Counted from the stretch's first letter, positions 1-11,489 are shown. The stretch is 64,000 bases of DNA from Coffea arabica (GCF_036785885.1 NC_092310.1:3968001-4032000), one strand, 5' to 3'. The notes: generated by a model not told the origin, from the sequence alone. Made by a program: numbers and translations.

Positions 1-519
1 TTTACATATTTATCTAAGATTTAATAATTTTTTTAAAAAAAAATCTCCCTCCAAGAAACAAACATGCAAAGAGAATATAAGAAAAAGGAAAAAAAAAATT
101 AAAAGGATTCAAAATCAATGAAAATTTAAAATAAATACTACATTTTTTAAATATATATTCCACATTAATTAAACTCTTTTCTCAAAAACATAAGATCATG
201 ACCTCTATAAATGAATATTGTAAACAAATTATAGTCTCCCATATTTATAATGCAATTTGTTCAATGAAATTGCTTATTTAGTTCTAAAAATATTATTTTG
301 TAGTATGTGTATAAAAATAAAAAAATATATGTCCGGCGGGTCGTTTACCTGCTGGTTTTTTATTATGTGATTCTAACCTGCCTCACATCTAAATGGATAT
401 CCAACCCTCTTTTGACCCGGTCAAATAATATGGATCGAATATCCTAATTTTCGAATCAAACCGGATCAGATATGGTGGATTTTTTAATTAGCAGATATTT
501 TTGCTCACCCCTAACGTCG
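1..519. other. AT-rich intergenic DNA with a possible hAT remnant
   Basis: No gene is visible. From about 330 to 519 the base composition changes: there are CCGGCGGGTCG-like and CCGGATC-like pieces, and the stretch closes with TTTGCTCACCCCTAACG. The reverse complement, AGGGGTGAGCAAA, resembles the end of plant hAT miniature elements. I could not find a convincing left end or an 8-bp target duplication, so this is at most a degraded copy. Confidence 0.3.
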
Positions 520-950
520 ATACCCAAAAAAAAAAGAGTTACTTGAAGATTCTACTTTTCCAATCTAGGGCAATCCTGAATTCTCAAAGCTTTAATATTT
601 GGTAATCTATATCCAAATTTGACGAAAACTTGCCTGGTATACTAACACAAGCCAGCCATAGAAACTTGAGGTCTTGGCATGGATACAGTCTAAGCATGGT
701 CCAACATCTAGTGATTTTTTACCACAAGCAAAGAATTCCAGGCAAGCTGCTTCGACTATAAGCTATCTATCCATCTCGAGTAGACAAGTGAGCCATAAAT
801 CTGCTTAAGATTTTGAAGCTTAGTCACAATAAGATCTTTCATGCCAAAACAGTAGTCATGTTCCAAGATTGCAATCAATTGACAACTCGAAATGATATCC
901 TGGGACATTACCTGATCTAAGCATGTCCCAGAAGAGACACAGTTGTTTGA
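520..950 (-). pseudogene. Degraded leucine-rich-repeat remnant (NLR-like)
   Basis: On the minus strand, short frames read like LRR segments. Near 780-940 a frame of about 60 codons includes KDLIVTKLQNLKQIYGS before a stop. Near 545-625 another reads LPNIKALRIQDCPRLEK. The LxxLxIxxCPxL spacing is typical of plant NLR LRRs. Frames shift and stop between the pieces, and no NB-ARC motif is visible upstream. An old fragment of a resistance-type gene fits best, since intact and broken CNL genes lie nearby on the same strand. Other LRR families, such as F-box LRR proteins, cannot be excluded. Confidence 0.35.
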
Positions 951-2960
951 GACACTAGTAGTAGTACATTATTTTCTTATTGGATTCTAGTTTTAAGCAG
1001 CATTGCTAATATGTAAATCTACGAGAGAATTTGCTCCAAGAACTATCTGAGGCAAATTATAAGAATGGATATGGATTTGGATTTTGCTGCACCACTTTCT
1101 ACAGCATTTTTCATCCGTCTTTCAGCAATGGAAGCCAAAACTACATTAGCAGATGAAAATTCCTGCTCAACTCAAGCTTAAAAGTTTCTACCTTACCTAT
1201 TTTCTGCTTCTTGTACACCAGCAAGGTGCGGTCCGTGTATTTAAAGAACTTCATGCATCTCTCTTTCTTTGTTACAGGATCCTACTGGTGATATCATTTT
1301 GTTTTCAATTCCTTAAAAAAGAACAAGCTATTATTGAGTTCCAAAGTCGGGTGTGCACATTGCTCAACCATGCCTGAGAAAAGATGTTGGTTTTGGCTGC
1401 ATCTTTGGTAGTGAGAAGAGAGGCTATATGTTGTATAATGTCTTCCGCCAATTCTATAAGGACCTCAGAGGTCTGCCATTGATAGATGGATAGTTAAAAG
1501 ATTCTAAAACTGCAGCAAACAGTCAAGAGGTAGAAAACAATGACATCTTCTTGGCTAGGACACTATAGGGTATTTAAGCATTACAAATTAGTTCAATAAT
1601 TACAATTTCCTAGAAATCTGGCCTAGAGAGTCCTGGATGAAGATTCCCTTTGGATTAGTGAATTTGCTGCAACTAAAATTTCAATGTTTGTGGCACAAAT
1701 TCAAATAGGACTCAACCAGGGAAGAAGAAGAAAAGGAGGGAAACTAGAGTTACCTCTGTACTGCTCCTATTTTTTTTTTTTTTTTTCCAAATTAAAGCAT
1801 TTAAAAGATCAGAGACAATAATTTCGATGTGAAACCAATTTTACTTTTTGAAGAAAAGCCAATTCAGGGTATTGTATTGTTTCTGGTATGTTACATGTAT
1901 TGTGGATGGGGACTTTGCACTTCTCAATGTTTGTTTCCTATGCTCAAATGCAGAATTGACCATTCAACTGCTGTTTTAAGTCTAAACTTTCCAGGAGCTA
2001 AATCTGGTTTATTATAGTCCAAAACAACAATGGGCAGTACCCACCGCAAGCAATACACTATGTAAAACCAAAAGAAGTCGAATTTGTAAAGTATTTGCCA
2101 TATTTGAACAGAGTGAGCTGATTTTTAGCTATCAAAACATTCAGTCTAGAACAGCAAACAAACAAGCTAATAATTGGTTTCAGAAAGATAACAATCATTT
2201 CATTAATGCAATTGTTCATCATACTTTAATTGATTGAAGGGGAACGAAAGAAAATTGCACCTGCACTATGAAAATTCAAGGACAATTATGTGTTCTTATC
2301 ATTATCTGCAGCAAACAAATTGTGATGAAATGTTGAGAGTGGCTCAAGAAAACTATCCAGCCACCAGAAACCCCTTGTGGTCTCTTACTCTGTGTGTGTG
2401 TGTGTGTGTGGGGCGGGGGGGGGGGGCCAAAGCAAATTATACTGGATAGATAGGAAGGATTGCAGATAAACATTCAAAAACGCATGTGAGTTTTCAAAAA
2501 TATCCTTAAATATCATTTACAAGAATCAAGTTATAAGAGAAAATAATAGTTTGGGAGCTTATAGGATAGAACTCAGGAAATGCACATATCTAGAATGAAT
2601 AGCTGCTAAGACTTGCAGTATGAAATCTGTAGTGTTGGGGCTGCTCCGAGAGGTGCATCTTTCCTGCACAGCTACTTTAAAAGACAAATAATTCATTGTT
2701 CAAAAAAAAAAAGAAGACAAATAATTCATGAACAGAAAAGCACAAGAACAAGAAGAAATAACAAGCTAGGAACTTGCATGCAGCGATCTGCTGGTTGGAA
2801 ATCAAGCAACATCTGCTGTTTTCATGAATCTTTCTGAGAAGGAAATTAAGAAAAACATGGTAAGGGTCAAAAGAATCCCACACTTTGTATCAAGCTCAAA
2901 AAGTACTTATAGCAGGAAAGCAGAAATGGTAGACATTGGTTGAAATGAAGAGAAGAGACA
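951..2960. other. Intergenic region, no gene recognised
   Basis: Only short, unconserved reading frames occur here. Poly-T and poly-A runs are present, for example near 1770-1786. Nothing in either strand resembles a known domain. The stretch lies beyond the 3' end of the intact CNL gene. Confidence 0.5.
2391..2427. repeat. (TG)n microsatellite followed by a G-run
   Basis: A run of about ten TG units is followed directly by GGGGCGGGGGGGGGGGG. The G-run could slip or form a quadruplex and is likely to vary in length between individuals. Confidence 0.85.
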
Positions 2961-2991
2961 TTGAGCAGGAGTACAACTCAAGTTTGAGCAC

Positions 2992-2997
2992 TTTATT
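2992..2997 (-). terminator. Possible polyadenylation signal of the intact CNL gene
   Basis: TTTATT on the plus strand reads AATAAA on the minus strand, about 570 bases downstream of the CNL stop codon. With the splice donor just after that stop (3549-3553), it could be the end of a spliced 3' UTR. This is positional inference only. Confidence 0.3.
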
Positions 2998-3548
2998 ATA
3001 CTTCGACAGACAATACAACTGCAAATATTATTATTGAATACAGTATATGACCAACACAGAGAGTATTTTTATCCGCACAATACACTGACTAGACAAAGTA
3101 CGAGTCTTCACACTTGTATGTCACTTTGCAGTGCTCACTCAATTAACCAGAGCTTGCTGTTTTGCTCTGCTTGGTTCGTACAATTGAAATATAGTCCTAT
3201 TCGAAAGACAATGAAATAGAAGCAATTGTGGCTGCTGAAGATGTATTCCTTTTAACCATAAATGGGAGCAGTGGTTTACTGCAACCCCTTTGGAATAGTT
3301 GACATGACATTTTCCAAGTAGTCATGGCAATGCTTACAGTTCAAATTTGTCTGGCCAATTAAGAAAGTTGTCAGTACCAATATTCAAACAGACAAATACT
3401 TATGCACAACAAATGGAAAGTGAAAAGAAAACGAGAGAGAATGTTCAAGGAGAAGAGAAGAGAATCATTTTTTTGGGGAATAAAAAGCAAAGATATACCC
3501 AAATTAGCAATTATGGGAATGATAAGAAAATGCATCAGATAGTAGAAT

Positions 3549-3553
3549 CTTAC
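3549..3553 (-). other. Likely 3'-UTR splice donor of the intact CNL gene
   Basis: Seventeen bases after the stop codon the minus strand reads CTG|GTAAGATT, a strong plant 5' splice site. The related pseudogene has TCCT|GTAAGATT 24 bases after its own stop. The same donor at nearly the same place in both paralogues suggests an intron in the 3' UTR inherited from the common ancestor. Confidence 0.5.
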
Positions 3554-3569
3554 CAGACAGAATGAAATT

Positions 3570-6500
3570 TCAGTAAGCCCCAATAGGTTTGTCCTCAAAT
3601 TGAATGTGGGAAATATTAAAAATCTTGGGCCACTCGGATGTAGCGCCAGGAGTGAAATTTTTCTCTAGGAGAGAACAACCAAAACTTCCCAGGAATTTTA
3701 ATTTGGTGAGGCGCCTCATGGCAGCAGTGGAAGGTAAATGCTGAAGCTTTTCACAACCATCTAGCCGTAGTTCCTCAAGGGATGCAAGATTCGCCAACCA
3801 GTCTGGTAAAACTTCCACTCCAAAACCATGTAGACCTAGTGCTGTCAGGCTAGTAAGGTATTGAAGCTGTACGGGCAGAGAGTCTGATTGAGGCTGACCA
3901 ACCAATGATAGTCTCTGAACAGAAGAGGAAGCCAATGCTGATAACCATTCATTCTCCGTGTGGGAATCTAAGAAGGGACCAACATGCAACATACTCAAGC
4001 TGGAAACCTGATCTAGTCCTTTAGGAATAGTGGTCAGCTTTGGACACCCGAACAATGCTAATGAAACAAGAGACGGCATTTGCCGCAAATCAATTGGAAA
4101 GGAGACAAGGTTGGGGCACTTACACACCGTCAGAGACAATAGAGATGAACGAGCCTCCAGCATTTCAACTGGTAGACTAGTTAACCCGTTGCAATAACCG
4201 ATTCTCAAATCTTTGAGGGAGGTCAGGCCTTTTTGTCCACTAGGAATTGGAATTGTCTCCAAATTATGGCAACCCCCGATGACCAAAGAATCCAAATTCT
4301 GTAATTGATGGAGACCGCCATGTATGTCAACTAATTCGGGGCATTTTTCTAGTATCAGTGCCTGAAGGTTCAAGCCATTCAAAACATCTTGAACATGAGT
4401 GAGATCTGCCATCCCTTTGATCCAGACAGCTGAGAGGTTGGTTGCATTGCTGCAAATCTTTTTCACTGGCTGAAGCTTGTCAATCTTCTGAATTTTCAAA
4501 CTCTTCAGACTTGGAAAATTGCTTGGAGCGTTGACCAGGCGGTAGCACTTCTTAATTGTCAAATCCTCAAGAATGGGAAACACTTTAACATCTTCATTAC
4601 TCTCTCTTCTTGACTCAGCTTGTGCATCCATCCATTCTCTCAGATTTGGCATCTTTGATAGTACGAGACTTTTAAGAGCTGGAAACAATGTGTTTGACAC
4701 TTCACTGCTGCTGTTGTTTCTTGATGCACGGCGATCGTCCATGTCATAGAAGGAACGTCCAAGGCATGTTAACTTATCTAGGCCATCCAACACGAGAAAT
4801 TCAAGAGAAGGCAACCTTCCAAGGGCAGGGGCGTCTTCGCACATTTTGCAGTCTACTAATACCAGCTTTACCAATCTGTCAAGTCTTCTTAAGGAGCCAT
4901 ACATATTGTACTTTGCTATGCTCATATTCATCAACCAACGTGGAAATTGGCTCCCCATATAATTTTTCACATATAAAGATTGCAAATTTGGGTGAGGCAG
5001 GAGACCTTCCAACACATCTTCATCATTGTAGTCTCCTTCTCGACCGCTACCCCACTCAAATGCCAAATCACTCAAATTTGGCTTACTCAACAAATCTTCC
5101 TGGTGTGCTTCTCTTTTAGCATTTACAAATTCGAGGTTGCGTATTAGAATTTGGCCTCTGAGGTTTTTTAAGCATCCTACCTCCTCAATTTTGCAACCTT
5201 CCTCCTTGCCTATGTTGAAGAATTGTAATGTTTGAAGACAAGTTAATTGTCCCATCCCTTTTGGCATTCTAAATTTGCTATCAGGAGTGAAAAAAAAAAG
5301 ATGTCTCAAGTTGATCAAGTTTCTCATCCCATCAGGAAGCTCCTTCAAGATTGTAGGGTTAAAGTGGTTGCTCAATACCAGTGTCTGCAAATTATATAGC
5401 TTGCAAATGGACTCTGGCAAAGCTTTGAACCTTGAGTGTGATAGGTCAAGAAATCGTAAATGGATTAGCTTGCTAATTGAGGTTGGCAGCTCCTGACTAG
5501 TCACAAGAGGCAACTGGAGAACACGCAAGTACTTTAATTTCAAGAATACCTCTCCAGACTCTATATTCCCGTTCCCAAGTAAAGTCCGGAGTGAACTTGA
5601 TCTGCTTTTCAAGTTTTCTTGCGTTTCTCCATCAAATGAAGGCAGCAATAGGTAGCGGCAATTCTCATCGGTGATGCTGTCAGATCTCAATACTGATTGT
5701 GCAAGGTCATGCACAAAATCATGCATTGTACAGTTTCTATCGCCTATATGATAAAAGGGGCCGAACATTGCTACCTCTTCAAACAAGGAGCTTTGCAATA
5801 AAATGTCGAAGTGCTCCTTGCCTATGTCCTCCAATACCTCATTAAATCTTGGTTGCAGAAAACCTTCTGCCATCCAGAGCAAGGTTAGCTTCTGCCTACT
5901 CATGACAGAACCTTTGCCAGCGATTGAGCAGTATGCAAAACACTTTTTGATGGACGCACTTGGCAAATGGTCAAAGCTCAACTTAAGAAGTTGCATCACA
6001 CTACTTTCTTCCCCACCCAAACGCGCAAACCCACTCTCCAAAATAGCTAGCCACTCCTCTTTCCTCTTGAAACGTAACAAACCTCCAATTACAGTCGCAG
6101 CAAGAGGTAGACCTTGACATCTTTTTATTATTCTACTCTTTAGTGCTTCCAATTCTTTTGGTACTTCTCCACTTGGAAACACTTTCTCTTTCACAATCGA
6201 CCAACAATCATCATCTCCTAATTTACTCAATGAATATGGAGGATGTGTAGCCACACGTGTGGCCACTTCTATATTACGAGTTGTTACAAGAATCCAATTT
6301 CCATTTGTAGTGCTAATTCCAACCAAAGAATGAATGAAATCCTCCCACAGCTCAGATCTCTCATTCCATACATCATCAAGTACCAGAAGATATCTTTTTC
6401 CTTCAATTTCTCTTCGAACTTCTTGAACTATAGGCTCCCTGCTTTCGACATCGGCTTTTCTCTTTGTTAATGATTCTAGGATCAGTTTGAAAAGCCTCGT

Positions 6501-7217
6501 AACTTCAAAATTACGAGACACACAAACCCAGATCTTTTTATCGAACTGCCTATTGATTTCTGGATCATTATAGACTAACTGAGCCAAAGTTGTTTTGCCC
6601 AACCCCCCCAGGCCTGTTATGGGAATAACAGAGACAACTTTTGCAGACGAGCTCAACAATGTTCCAACTATGTTGGATGCATCGGTGGCTCTTCCAACTA
6701 CATTTTGACGAGCTATGGAGTCAGTCTCCCGACTCATAGTCATAGCAGGGAGGGGAGATACATATGCACCACCTCCCATTTGGGACCTACTAAGCCCAAA
6801 ACCAACAGCTTCTTGATTGATAGATTTCAACTTCATGTTGAGATTCTTGACCTTAGAAGCCATTCTCCAACGAAAAGCAAAAGTACAGGAGGTGGAGAAG
6901 AAAAGGCATACCTTTTGCTTGAGACGATTTTGAGTCTCCATCCTACGACGAAGAAATTCATAGTTGATCTCATCCAACAGATTATCAGCATCAAAAGCCA
7001 CTCCTTCAAGCCTCTTCAACCATAGTTGCACGTCCTGGTTCTGCACTTGCTTCTTCTCAGCATCAGCCATGACAGCTTGGATCATGGCAACAGATCCTTT
7101 TAGCTTCTCCAACTCCTCCTTGAATCCTCCAAAAGCCACACCAATCACATCAGTGGTGGCAGAAACTAACTTTTCCAAGACAATCTGTATGCTAGCAGCA
7201 ACCAGTGCGTCAGCCAT
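3570..7217 (-). CDS. CC-NB-ARC-LRR (CNL) disease resistance protein, RGA-like
   Basis: This is an intracellular immune receptor of the CNL class, in one uninterrupted coding frame of about 1,215 residues. The frame is open 62 codons further upstream, but the start at MADALVAAS matches the N terminus of the paralogue at 35930 (MADAAINTT) and the family norm. Visible in order are a coiled-coil domain with LLDEINYE in the EDVID position (about 80-87), the NVVGRA motif (about 172), the P-loop GLGGLGKTT (202-210), the kinase-2 motif LLVLDDVW (277-284; the final W is a CNL mark), RNBS-B WILVTTR (308), GLPL (369), RNBS-D KKCFAYCSI (424) and MHD (498-500). From about 520 to the end there are many LRRs. 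All key ATP-binding motifs are present, so the protein is probably functional. RGA-type NLRs sense pathogen effectors directly or indirectly; the ligand is unknown. Confidence 0.95.
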   Translation of the reverse strand: MADALVAASIQIVLEKLVSATTDVIGVAFGGFKEELEKLKGSVAMIQAVMADAEKKQVQNQDVQLWLKRLEGVAFDADNLLDEINYEFLRRRMETQNRLKQKVCLFFSTSCTFAFRWRMASKVKNLNMKLKSINQEAVGFGLSRSQMGGGAYVSPLPAMTMSRETDSIARQNVVGRATDASNIVGTLLSSSAKVVSVIPITGLGGLGKTTLAQLVYNDPEINRQFDKKIWVCVSRNFEVTRLFKLILESLTKRKADVESREPIVQEVRREIEGKRYLLVLDDVWNERSELWEDFIHSLVGISTTNGNWILVTTRNIEVATRVATHPPYSLSKLGDDDCWSIVKEKVFPSGEVPKELEALKSRIIKRCQGLPLAATVIGGLLRFKRKEEWLAILESGFARLGGEESSVMQLLKLSFDHLPSASIKKCFAYCSIAGKGSVMSRQKLTLLWMAEGFLQPRFNEVLEDIGKEHFDILLQSSLFEEVAMFGPFYHIGDRNCTMHDFVHDLAQSVLRSDSITDENCRYLLLPSFDGETQENLKSRSSSLRTLLGNGNIESGEVFLKLKYLRVLQLPLVTSQELPTSISKLIHLRFLDLSHSRFKALPESICKLYNLQTLVLSNHFNPTILKELPDGMRNLINLRHLFFFTPDSKFRMPKGMGQLTCLQTLQFFNIGKEEGCKIEEVGCLKNLRGQILIRNLEFVNAKREAHQEDLLSKPNLSDLAFEWGSGREGDYNDEDVLEGLLPHPNLQSLYVKNYMGSQFPRWLMNMSIAKYNMYGSLRRLDRLVKLVLVDCKMCEDAPALGRLPSLEFLVLDGLDKLTCLGRSFYDMDDRRASRNNSSSEVSNTLFPALKSLVLSKMPNLREWMDAQAESRRESNEDVKVFPILEDLTIKKCYRLVNAPSNFPSLKSLKIQKIDKLQPVKKICSNATNLSAVWIKGMADLTHVQDVLNGLNLQALILEKCPELVDIHGGLHQLQNLDSLVIGGCHNLETIPIPSGQKGLTSLKDLRIGYCNGLTSLPVEMLEARSSLLSLTVCKCPNLVSFPIDLRQMPSLVSLALFGCPKLTTIPKGLDQVSSLSMLHVGPFLDSHTENEWLSALASSSVQRLSLVGQPQSDSLPVQLQYLTSLTALGLHGFGVEVLPDWLANLASLEELRLDGCEKLQHLPSTAAMRRLTKLKFLGSFGCSLLEKNFTPGATSEWPKIFNISHIQFEDKPIGAY

Positions 7218-8655
7218 TGTCCTCTCTTTGGTATGTGGTAGAGTGGAAGGAAGGAGTTTTTTTTCCCTTTTTTCGGTAGCTAAAAATTTATTGCCAGAGG
7301 AAATATTGGCGTAGGTAGCATAGGTTTGATCACCTCGAATACATAACACTAAGCAGACGCCAGATTGATTCTTTGCTTGATCAAACTTCCAAAGCATCTT
7401 CATGACAAAGTATTTAAATTAGTATCACTTTGAATTCTTAAAACACAAAAACACTAGAATTGGGTGCTTTTCTTTATTCTTTGCCTCGACATAGGGCGCA
7501 ACGGATCTTCTGTCCCACACCTGTGCCAAATCTCTGTCCCACTTTTTATTATATTGCTATTTGTCCTTCATAAACATCATGTTTTAATTCTTTTTTGCTT
7601 CCTTAAGATCCAATAACTATTAATTGAGTAATACACAAAATTTAACAAACTCAAAAAATTAAAATGCATAAAAAATGAGATTTTTTTATGAATTTTCTGC
7701 TATATTTTTTAATTTTCTATCATACATAGGGGCTTTGGTTTGGGGAAGCAAGATCATAAAAATATTATATGGAAAAGTATGCATCAAGGGTGGTCTAAAC
7801 CTTATTCTCTTCATCGTTAAAGAAAAACCAATTAAACTGTATACAAATAAGAAAATGAAGAGTTTGACAATGGTCAAGAATAAGGTTCAAAACTTGGTGC
7901 ATGTTTATGTATATCATCAAAATTCAGCTATAGTTATGAAATTACTGTAAAGCATTAATAGACATCTGCAGAAGATTAGCTAATATGCTCATGGTCATAC
8001 CGAAGCAAGGCATTTCTTTCAAGTTTAACAAAACCAAGCACTTGAAGAGTCAAGAAAAAGAGATAGGTCACCTGAGATTAAGATTTACCTTAATGATGAA
8101 GACCTCCATTGCCTTTTCTGAACTAACAAGCAATCTACACTTCTGCCATATCATGCCAAAGAAAAGAATCTGGTCAAAATACAGCACTTATCTCACATTC
8201 AAAGAACTCCAGAGAAACAATGAAGAAAAATATCCAGGGCCTTTAGATATAGGATAACCTTTTATACATTGTTAGTGTAAAGATTTTTGTTTTTCTTTTA
8301 CACAAACAGGTTTAGTTCATGCTATATGATATGAATTCAAAGTTGAATTCGAATCATGCACATGAGACATACATCTAAGATTGTTAGTGTAAAAAAATTA
8401 TTACAGTGTAAAAAAAATTGTTAGTGTAAAAAAATTATTACAGTGTAAGTGCATAAAAAATTAATTTTTATAAATATTAACTGCTATTTAAATTTTTTCC
8501 TTGGTTATGATTTCTGAAAATGCATGAGGAACTAATCTACATATGGCTTATTATGCTAGTTCTGCATTTGTGAATGGGGTACCCGCTGAATGGTGCATGG
8601 AGCTTTTGATTTCATGAATAGTTCATCTGCAAAATTATTACTACCACCAGGTGCT
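7218..8655. other. Upstream region of the CNL gene and intergenic DNA
   Basis: This should contain the promoter and 5' UTR of the minus-strand CNL gene. I see no confident TATA box. The sequence between 7440 and 8655 is AT-rich and holds no recognisable gene; the short frames here lack conserved motifs. Confidence 0.5.
8380..8450. repeat. 37-bp tandem repeat, about two copies
   Basis: The unit ATTGTTAGTGTAAAAAAA followed by TTATTACAGTGTAAA occurs twice in tandem with a 37-bp period. A further partial match lies near 8262. It is AT-rich and non-coding. Confidence 0.8.
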
Positions 8656-8773
8656 GGGGCCTCATTTGCACCAAATAGAAAACCCTTGACTGCGTTTGGA
8701 TCGAGAGATTTGATGGGGCCTCATTTGCACCAAATAGAAAACCCTTGACTGCGTTTGGATTGAGAGATTTGAT
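8656..8773. repeat. 59-bp tandem duplication abutting retrotransposon A
   Basis: Two copies of a 59-bp unit beginning GGGGCCTCATTTGCACC and ending GAGAGATTTGATG lie head to tail. They differ visibly at one base (GGATCGAG versus GGATTGAG). The second copy ends where the LTR of element A begins. The duplication probably predates the insertion, because the 5-bp target duplication TGATG is the end of the second unit. Confidence 0.9.
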
Positions 8774-8774
8774 G
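8751..8774. mobile_element. Left end of a MITE split by retrotransposon A
   Basis: GCGTTTGGATTGAGAGATTT here is the inverted complement, with a few mismatches, of AAATTTCTCAATCCAAATGA at 21624-21643, on the far side of element A. The inner flank also joins across the element through the duplicated TGATG. The original MITE was about 230 bp. Its superfamily is uncertain because no clear target duplication is seen. Confidence 0.5.
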
Positions 8775-10147
8775 TGATAGGTTGCAATTTTATCATTTAT
8801 TTTTATTATTAATTTCTCTTATTACCTGACCTGATGTGGATTAATTGCTATGTTTTACTTACTTTTTAGTATTTTGCATTCATTTCAGGGAGTAGAACGA
8901 AATTATGATAATAAGTACCAATTTAGCAGAAAGGGAGCCCAAGTGATAGAGCTTGCCCCAAGGGCATTTTTGAAAAAGAAGATATCACGCCCATTTCGAT
9001 AATTTCTGCAGAGGAATGACGGACGAAGGGTTTCTTTCACCTAAGAGCCGCCGCACATCTGGGAGGAGGCAGAGGATAAAAACCAAAAGAATAGCAGAGG
9101 AAGGAGGCTCTGGCTTGTCCTCTTAGTTTTTCCGTTTCTTTAGTTTTAGCGTAGGATTTTGACTTTTCTTCTCTTAGGAATTTTGGGTAGCTTCTCTACC
9201 CATTGTATGTCAGACAAAGAAAAAGCTATCAATTACTTCCTGTGGCTTACGATCTAGTCAACACTTGGACGATTTGAATTGCCCAAATCTCCAAGGACGA
9301 TGACAGCTGCTTTCTCTTCAATTGCGTGTGGGTTTTTAGCATTCAATATGAACTAATTTTTCCATTCTAGTCAAGAAACGATGGATGTTTTAGATTGTCT
9401 AAAAATTATGAGATCGATTTAATTTTATCTTTTACTTTTATTTATTGATATTCGCATATTCCTGATTACAGTGCTTATGATTGTTTAATTAATTGATTGT
9501 TTTGGATCCGGATAATTAGTTAATTTGATAATCTATTATCAATTGGGACGTTAAATCCGTAATTGTTTAATTGTCTCAAAATAGTGATAACTGACATGAT
9601 TGGATTCGTGTCAGGGGGATACACGGGCTAATCTGAAATAACTCTGATAGTGCGTTATTTGATTAGAATAGGGTTCCTTTAATACGTAAGGCAATTGGGA
9701 AGTTAAATCATACGGGCGTACCTAGGATTATTTCTCAATTAGAGCAGTGATTAACGGACGTACCTTAATCACCGACACAGTAAGGAGGGGTTGACTGTCA
9801 TCGCTTGTTTGACAGTTATAACCTATTTATTGGTAAATAATTGTAATTGGCTTTGTATCGATGATCAATTAGGTGAACCATTGCTGAAATTATTCCTTGG
9901 CTAAATCCTTAATTATCACTCATTTGATTTTAGTAATTTGTTATTTAATTTTTAGTAGTTTCTTAGATTTTATTTGAACTTCTTTTATTGTCACCTTCTG
10001 CACAAAAACACCCCCTTTGTTACTGTGAACTTGAAAAGAAACAATTACTCCCAGTCCCTGTGGATTCGACCCTACTTACCACTATCTACAGAAATTACTT
10101 TTAGTTTGAGCAGGTTTTATTATTGCACAGGTTTCGACACCCTGTCA
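8775..10147 (+). repeat. 5' LTR of element A
   Basis: A 1,373-bp LTR with TG...CA ends, preceded by the target duplication TGATG. It is similar along its whole length to 20062-21433, and more distantly to the LTRs of element B. It has no coding frame of note. Confidence 0.95.
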
Positions 10148-10152
10148 ATTTT

Positions 10153-10170
10153 TGGCGTCGTTGCCGGGGA
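10153..10170 (+). other. Primer binding site (tRNA-Asp) of element A
   Basis: TGGCGTCGTTGCCGGGGA lies five bases after the LTR. It matches, with one change, TGGCGCCGTTGCCGGGGA, the complement of the 3' end of plant tRNA-Asp. This primer is characteristic of the Athila lineage of Ty3/gypsy elements. Confidence 0.9.
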
Positions 10171-10256
10171 CTGGTGCCAAATTAATTTGTTTCTTTTTGA
10201 GTTCATCTTGTTTTTATTTATTTATTTATTTTTCTCTTATTTTTTTTATATAGTTT

Positions 10257-11311
10257 ATGGCTTCTAACACTCCGTATTCTGGTGATAGACTGGATTTTGT
10301 TTCCAGGGAAGGCAATGAGGCTTGTTTTTTTCCTGAGTTTGCATATGCAAAGACACTAAACTCTATTAGAGAAAGAATGGCTGCTGCAACCTGTAAAATT
10401 TGTTATGCCAGGGATCATTCAATCGGTATGTGCCCCGAATATCAAGATAATCTGAGTGTCCCATTCAATAATTATGGAGATTTTTCACCCTGGTCTCAAA
10501 CGTGGTATAACCCTAATCCAAACGGGTATGATCAAGGATGGTGGGATAACTCCAATTATAATTATACAACGGGGCCAATGAATTTTCAGCAGTATGAGTC
10601 TCAAGAATCGTCATCTATGTCAGGTATGTCTCTTGAAGAAATAGTTGAATCAATAGCTACTAATACATACCAATTCCAACAGGAGACACAAATGAGGAAT
10701 GAGATGATGAAGGATGCAATGAGTTATCTGGCAGATCAACTATGTCTATTGACATCCAGAATAAATCGATTGGCTTCTCAAATAGAAGAATTGCCCTCGA
10801 AAACCATTGTTGATCTAGAAGAAAATTAGAGTGCAGTTTGCTTGACTAGTGATGAGGAGATGCAAGAGTGTCAAAATGAGAAATCTACAGATGCAGTTGA
10901 AAAAGAAGGCGAAAAGGAAGAAATGGAACTCCAACCGCAACCCATTCAAGTGAAAGAATCCAGTGAAGAATCATCAAATATGGTGACACCACCTCCATTC
11001 CCTAACCCGCATTTTCTTAACTCTTACTCCATGATTTCTGTTAATAAGATTGATTTTGTTATACCGGAGGTTTTTGAGTCTCATGGCAGAAATAAGTTAA
11101 GAGTAGCTATGATCAAATATTTTAAACCGTTGAGTGCTCTTGATGGAGGAGTGGATGAAGAATTGAGATCACTGCTTGATTATTTGGCGCCATCAACTAG
11201 TCCGTGGAAGACCGTAGCTCGTGTGTTCAAGATTACTCCATCTATGAGGGTTACCAGGATCACATTGAAGATGAAACATTGAAACGAGTCACAAGATTTT
11301 ATCCTCCATGA
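10257..11311 (+). pseudogene. Broken Athila-type partial gag of element A
   Basis: The start MASNTPY matches the intact gag of element B (46167-47222). A CCHC zinc knuckle, C-x2-C-x4-H-x4-C (CKICYARDHSIGMC), begins at about residue 46, followed by a Tyr/Asn/Gly-rich linker and a glutamine-rich helical part. The frame is broken twice relative to B: the codon after LEEN is now TAG (10827-10829), and one G is missing near 11231, which shifts the last 30 or so codons. Without those lesions it would end at TGA 11309-11311. As in B, the N-terminal capsid portion of a normal gag is absent, so the product would resemble a nucleocapsid piece only. Confidence 0.88.
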
Positions 11312-11489
11312 GCAAAACATGATAATGTTTAGTCAAAGACATTAAAGAAAGGCGCTCATTAGTAGGCAACCCAATTATTCCTTTTAATTGTTTGTTTTGA
11401 TTTCGTGTGATAATTTAAATATGTTTTCCTTGAATTTGACTGATTTCGGGTTTCAATTTTCGTTTTTGATGATTTGTAGGTGTCTTTCT

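Noticed and set aside
4688..7314. Plus-strand frames of 75-143 codons opposite the CNL gene
   Set aside because: These are antisense shadows of a strong coding frame, without domains.
7218..7403. A 62-codon N-terminal extension of the intact CNL frame
   Set aside because: The family and the neighbouring paralogue start at MADA; the upstream part has no similarity and is likely 5' UTR.
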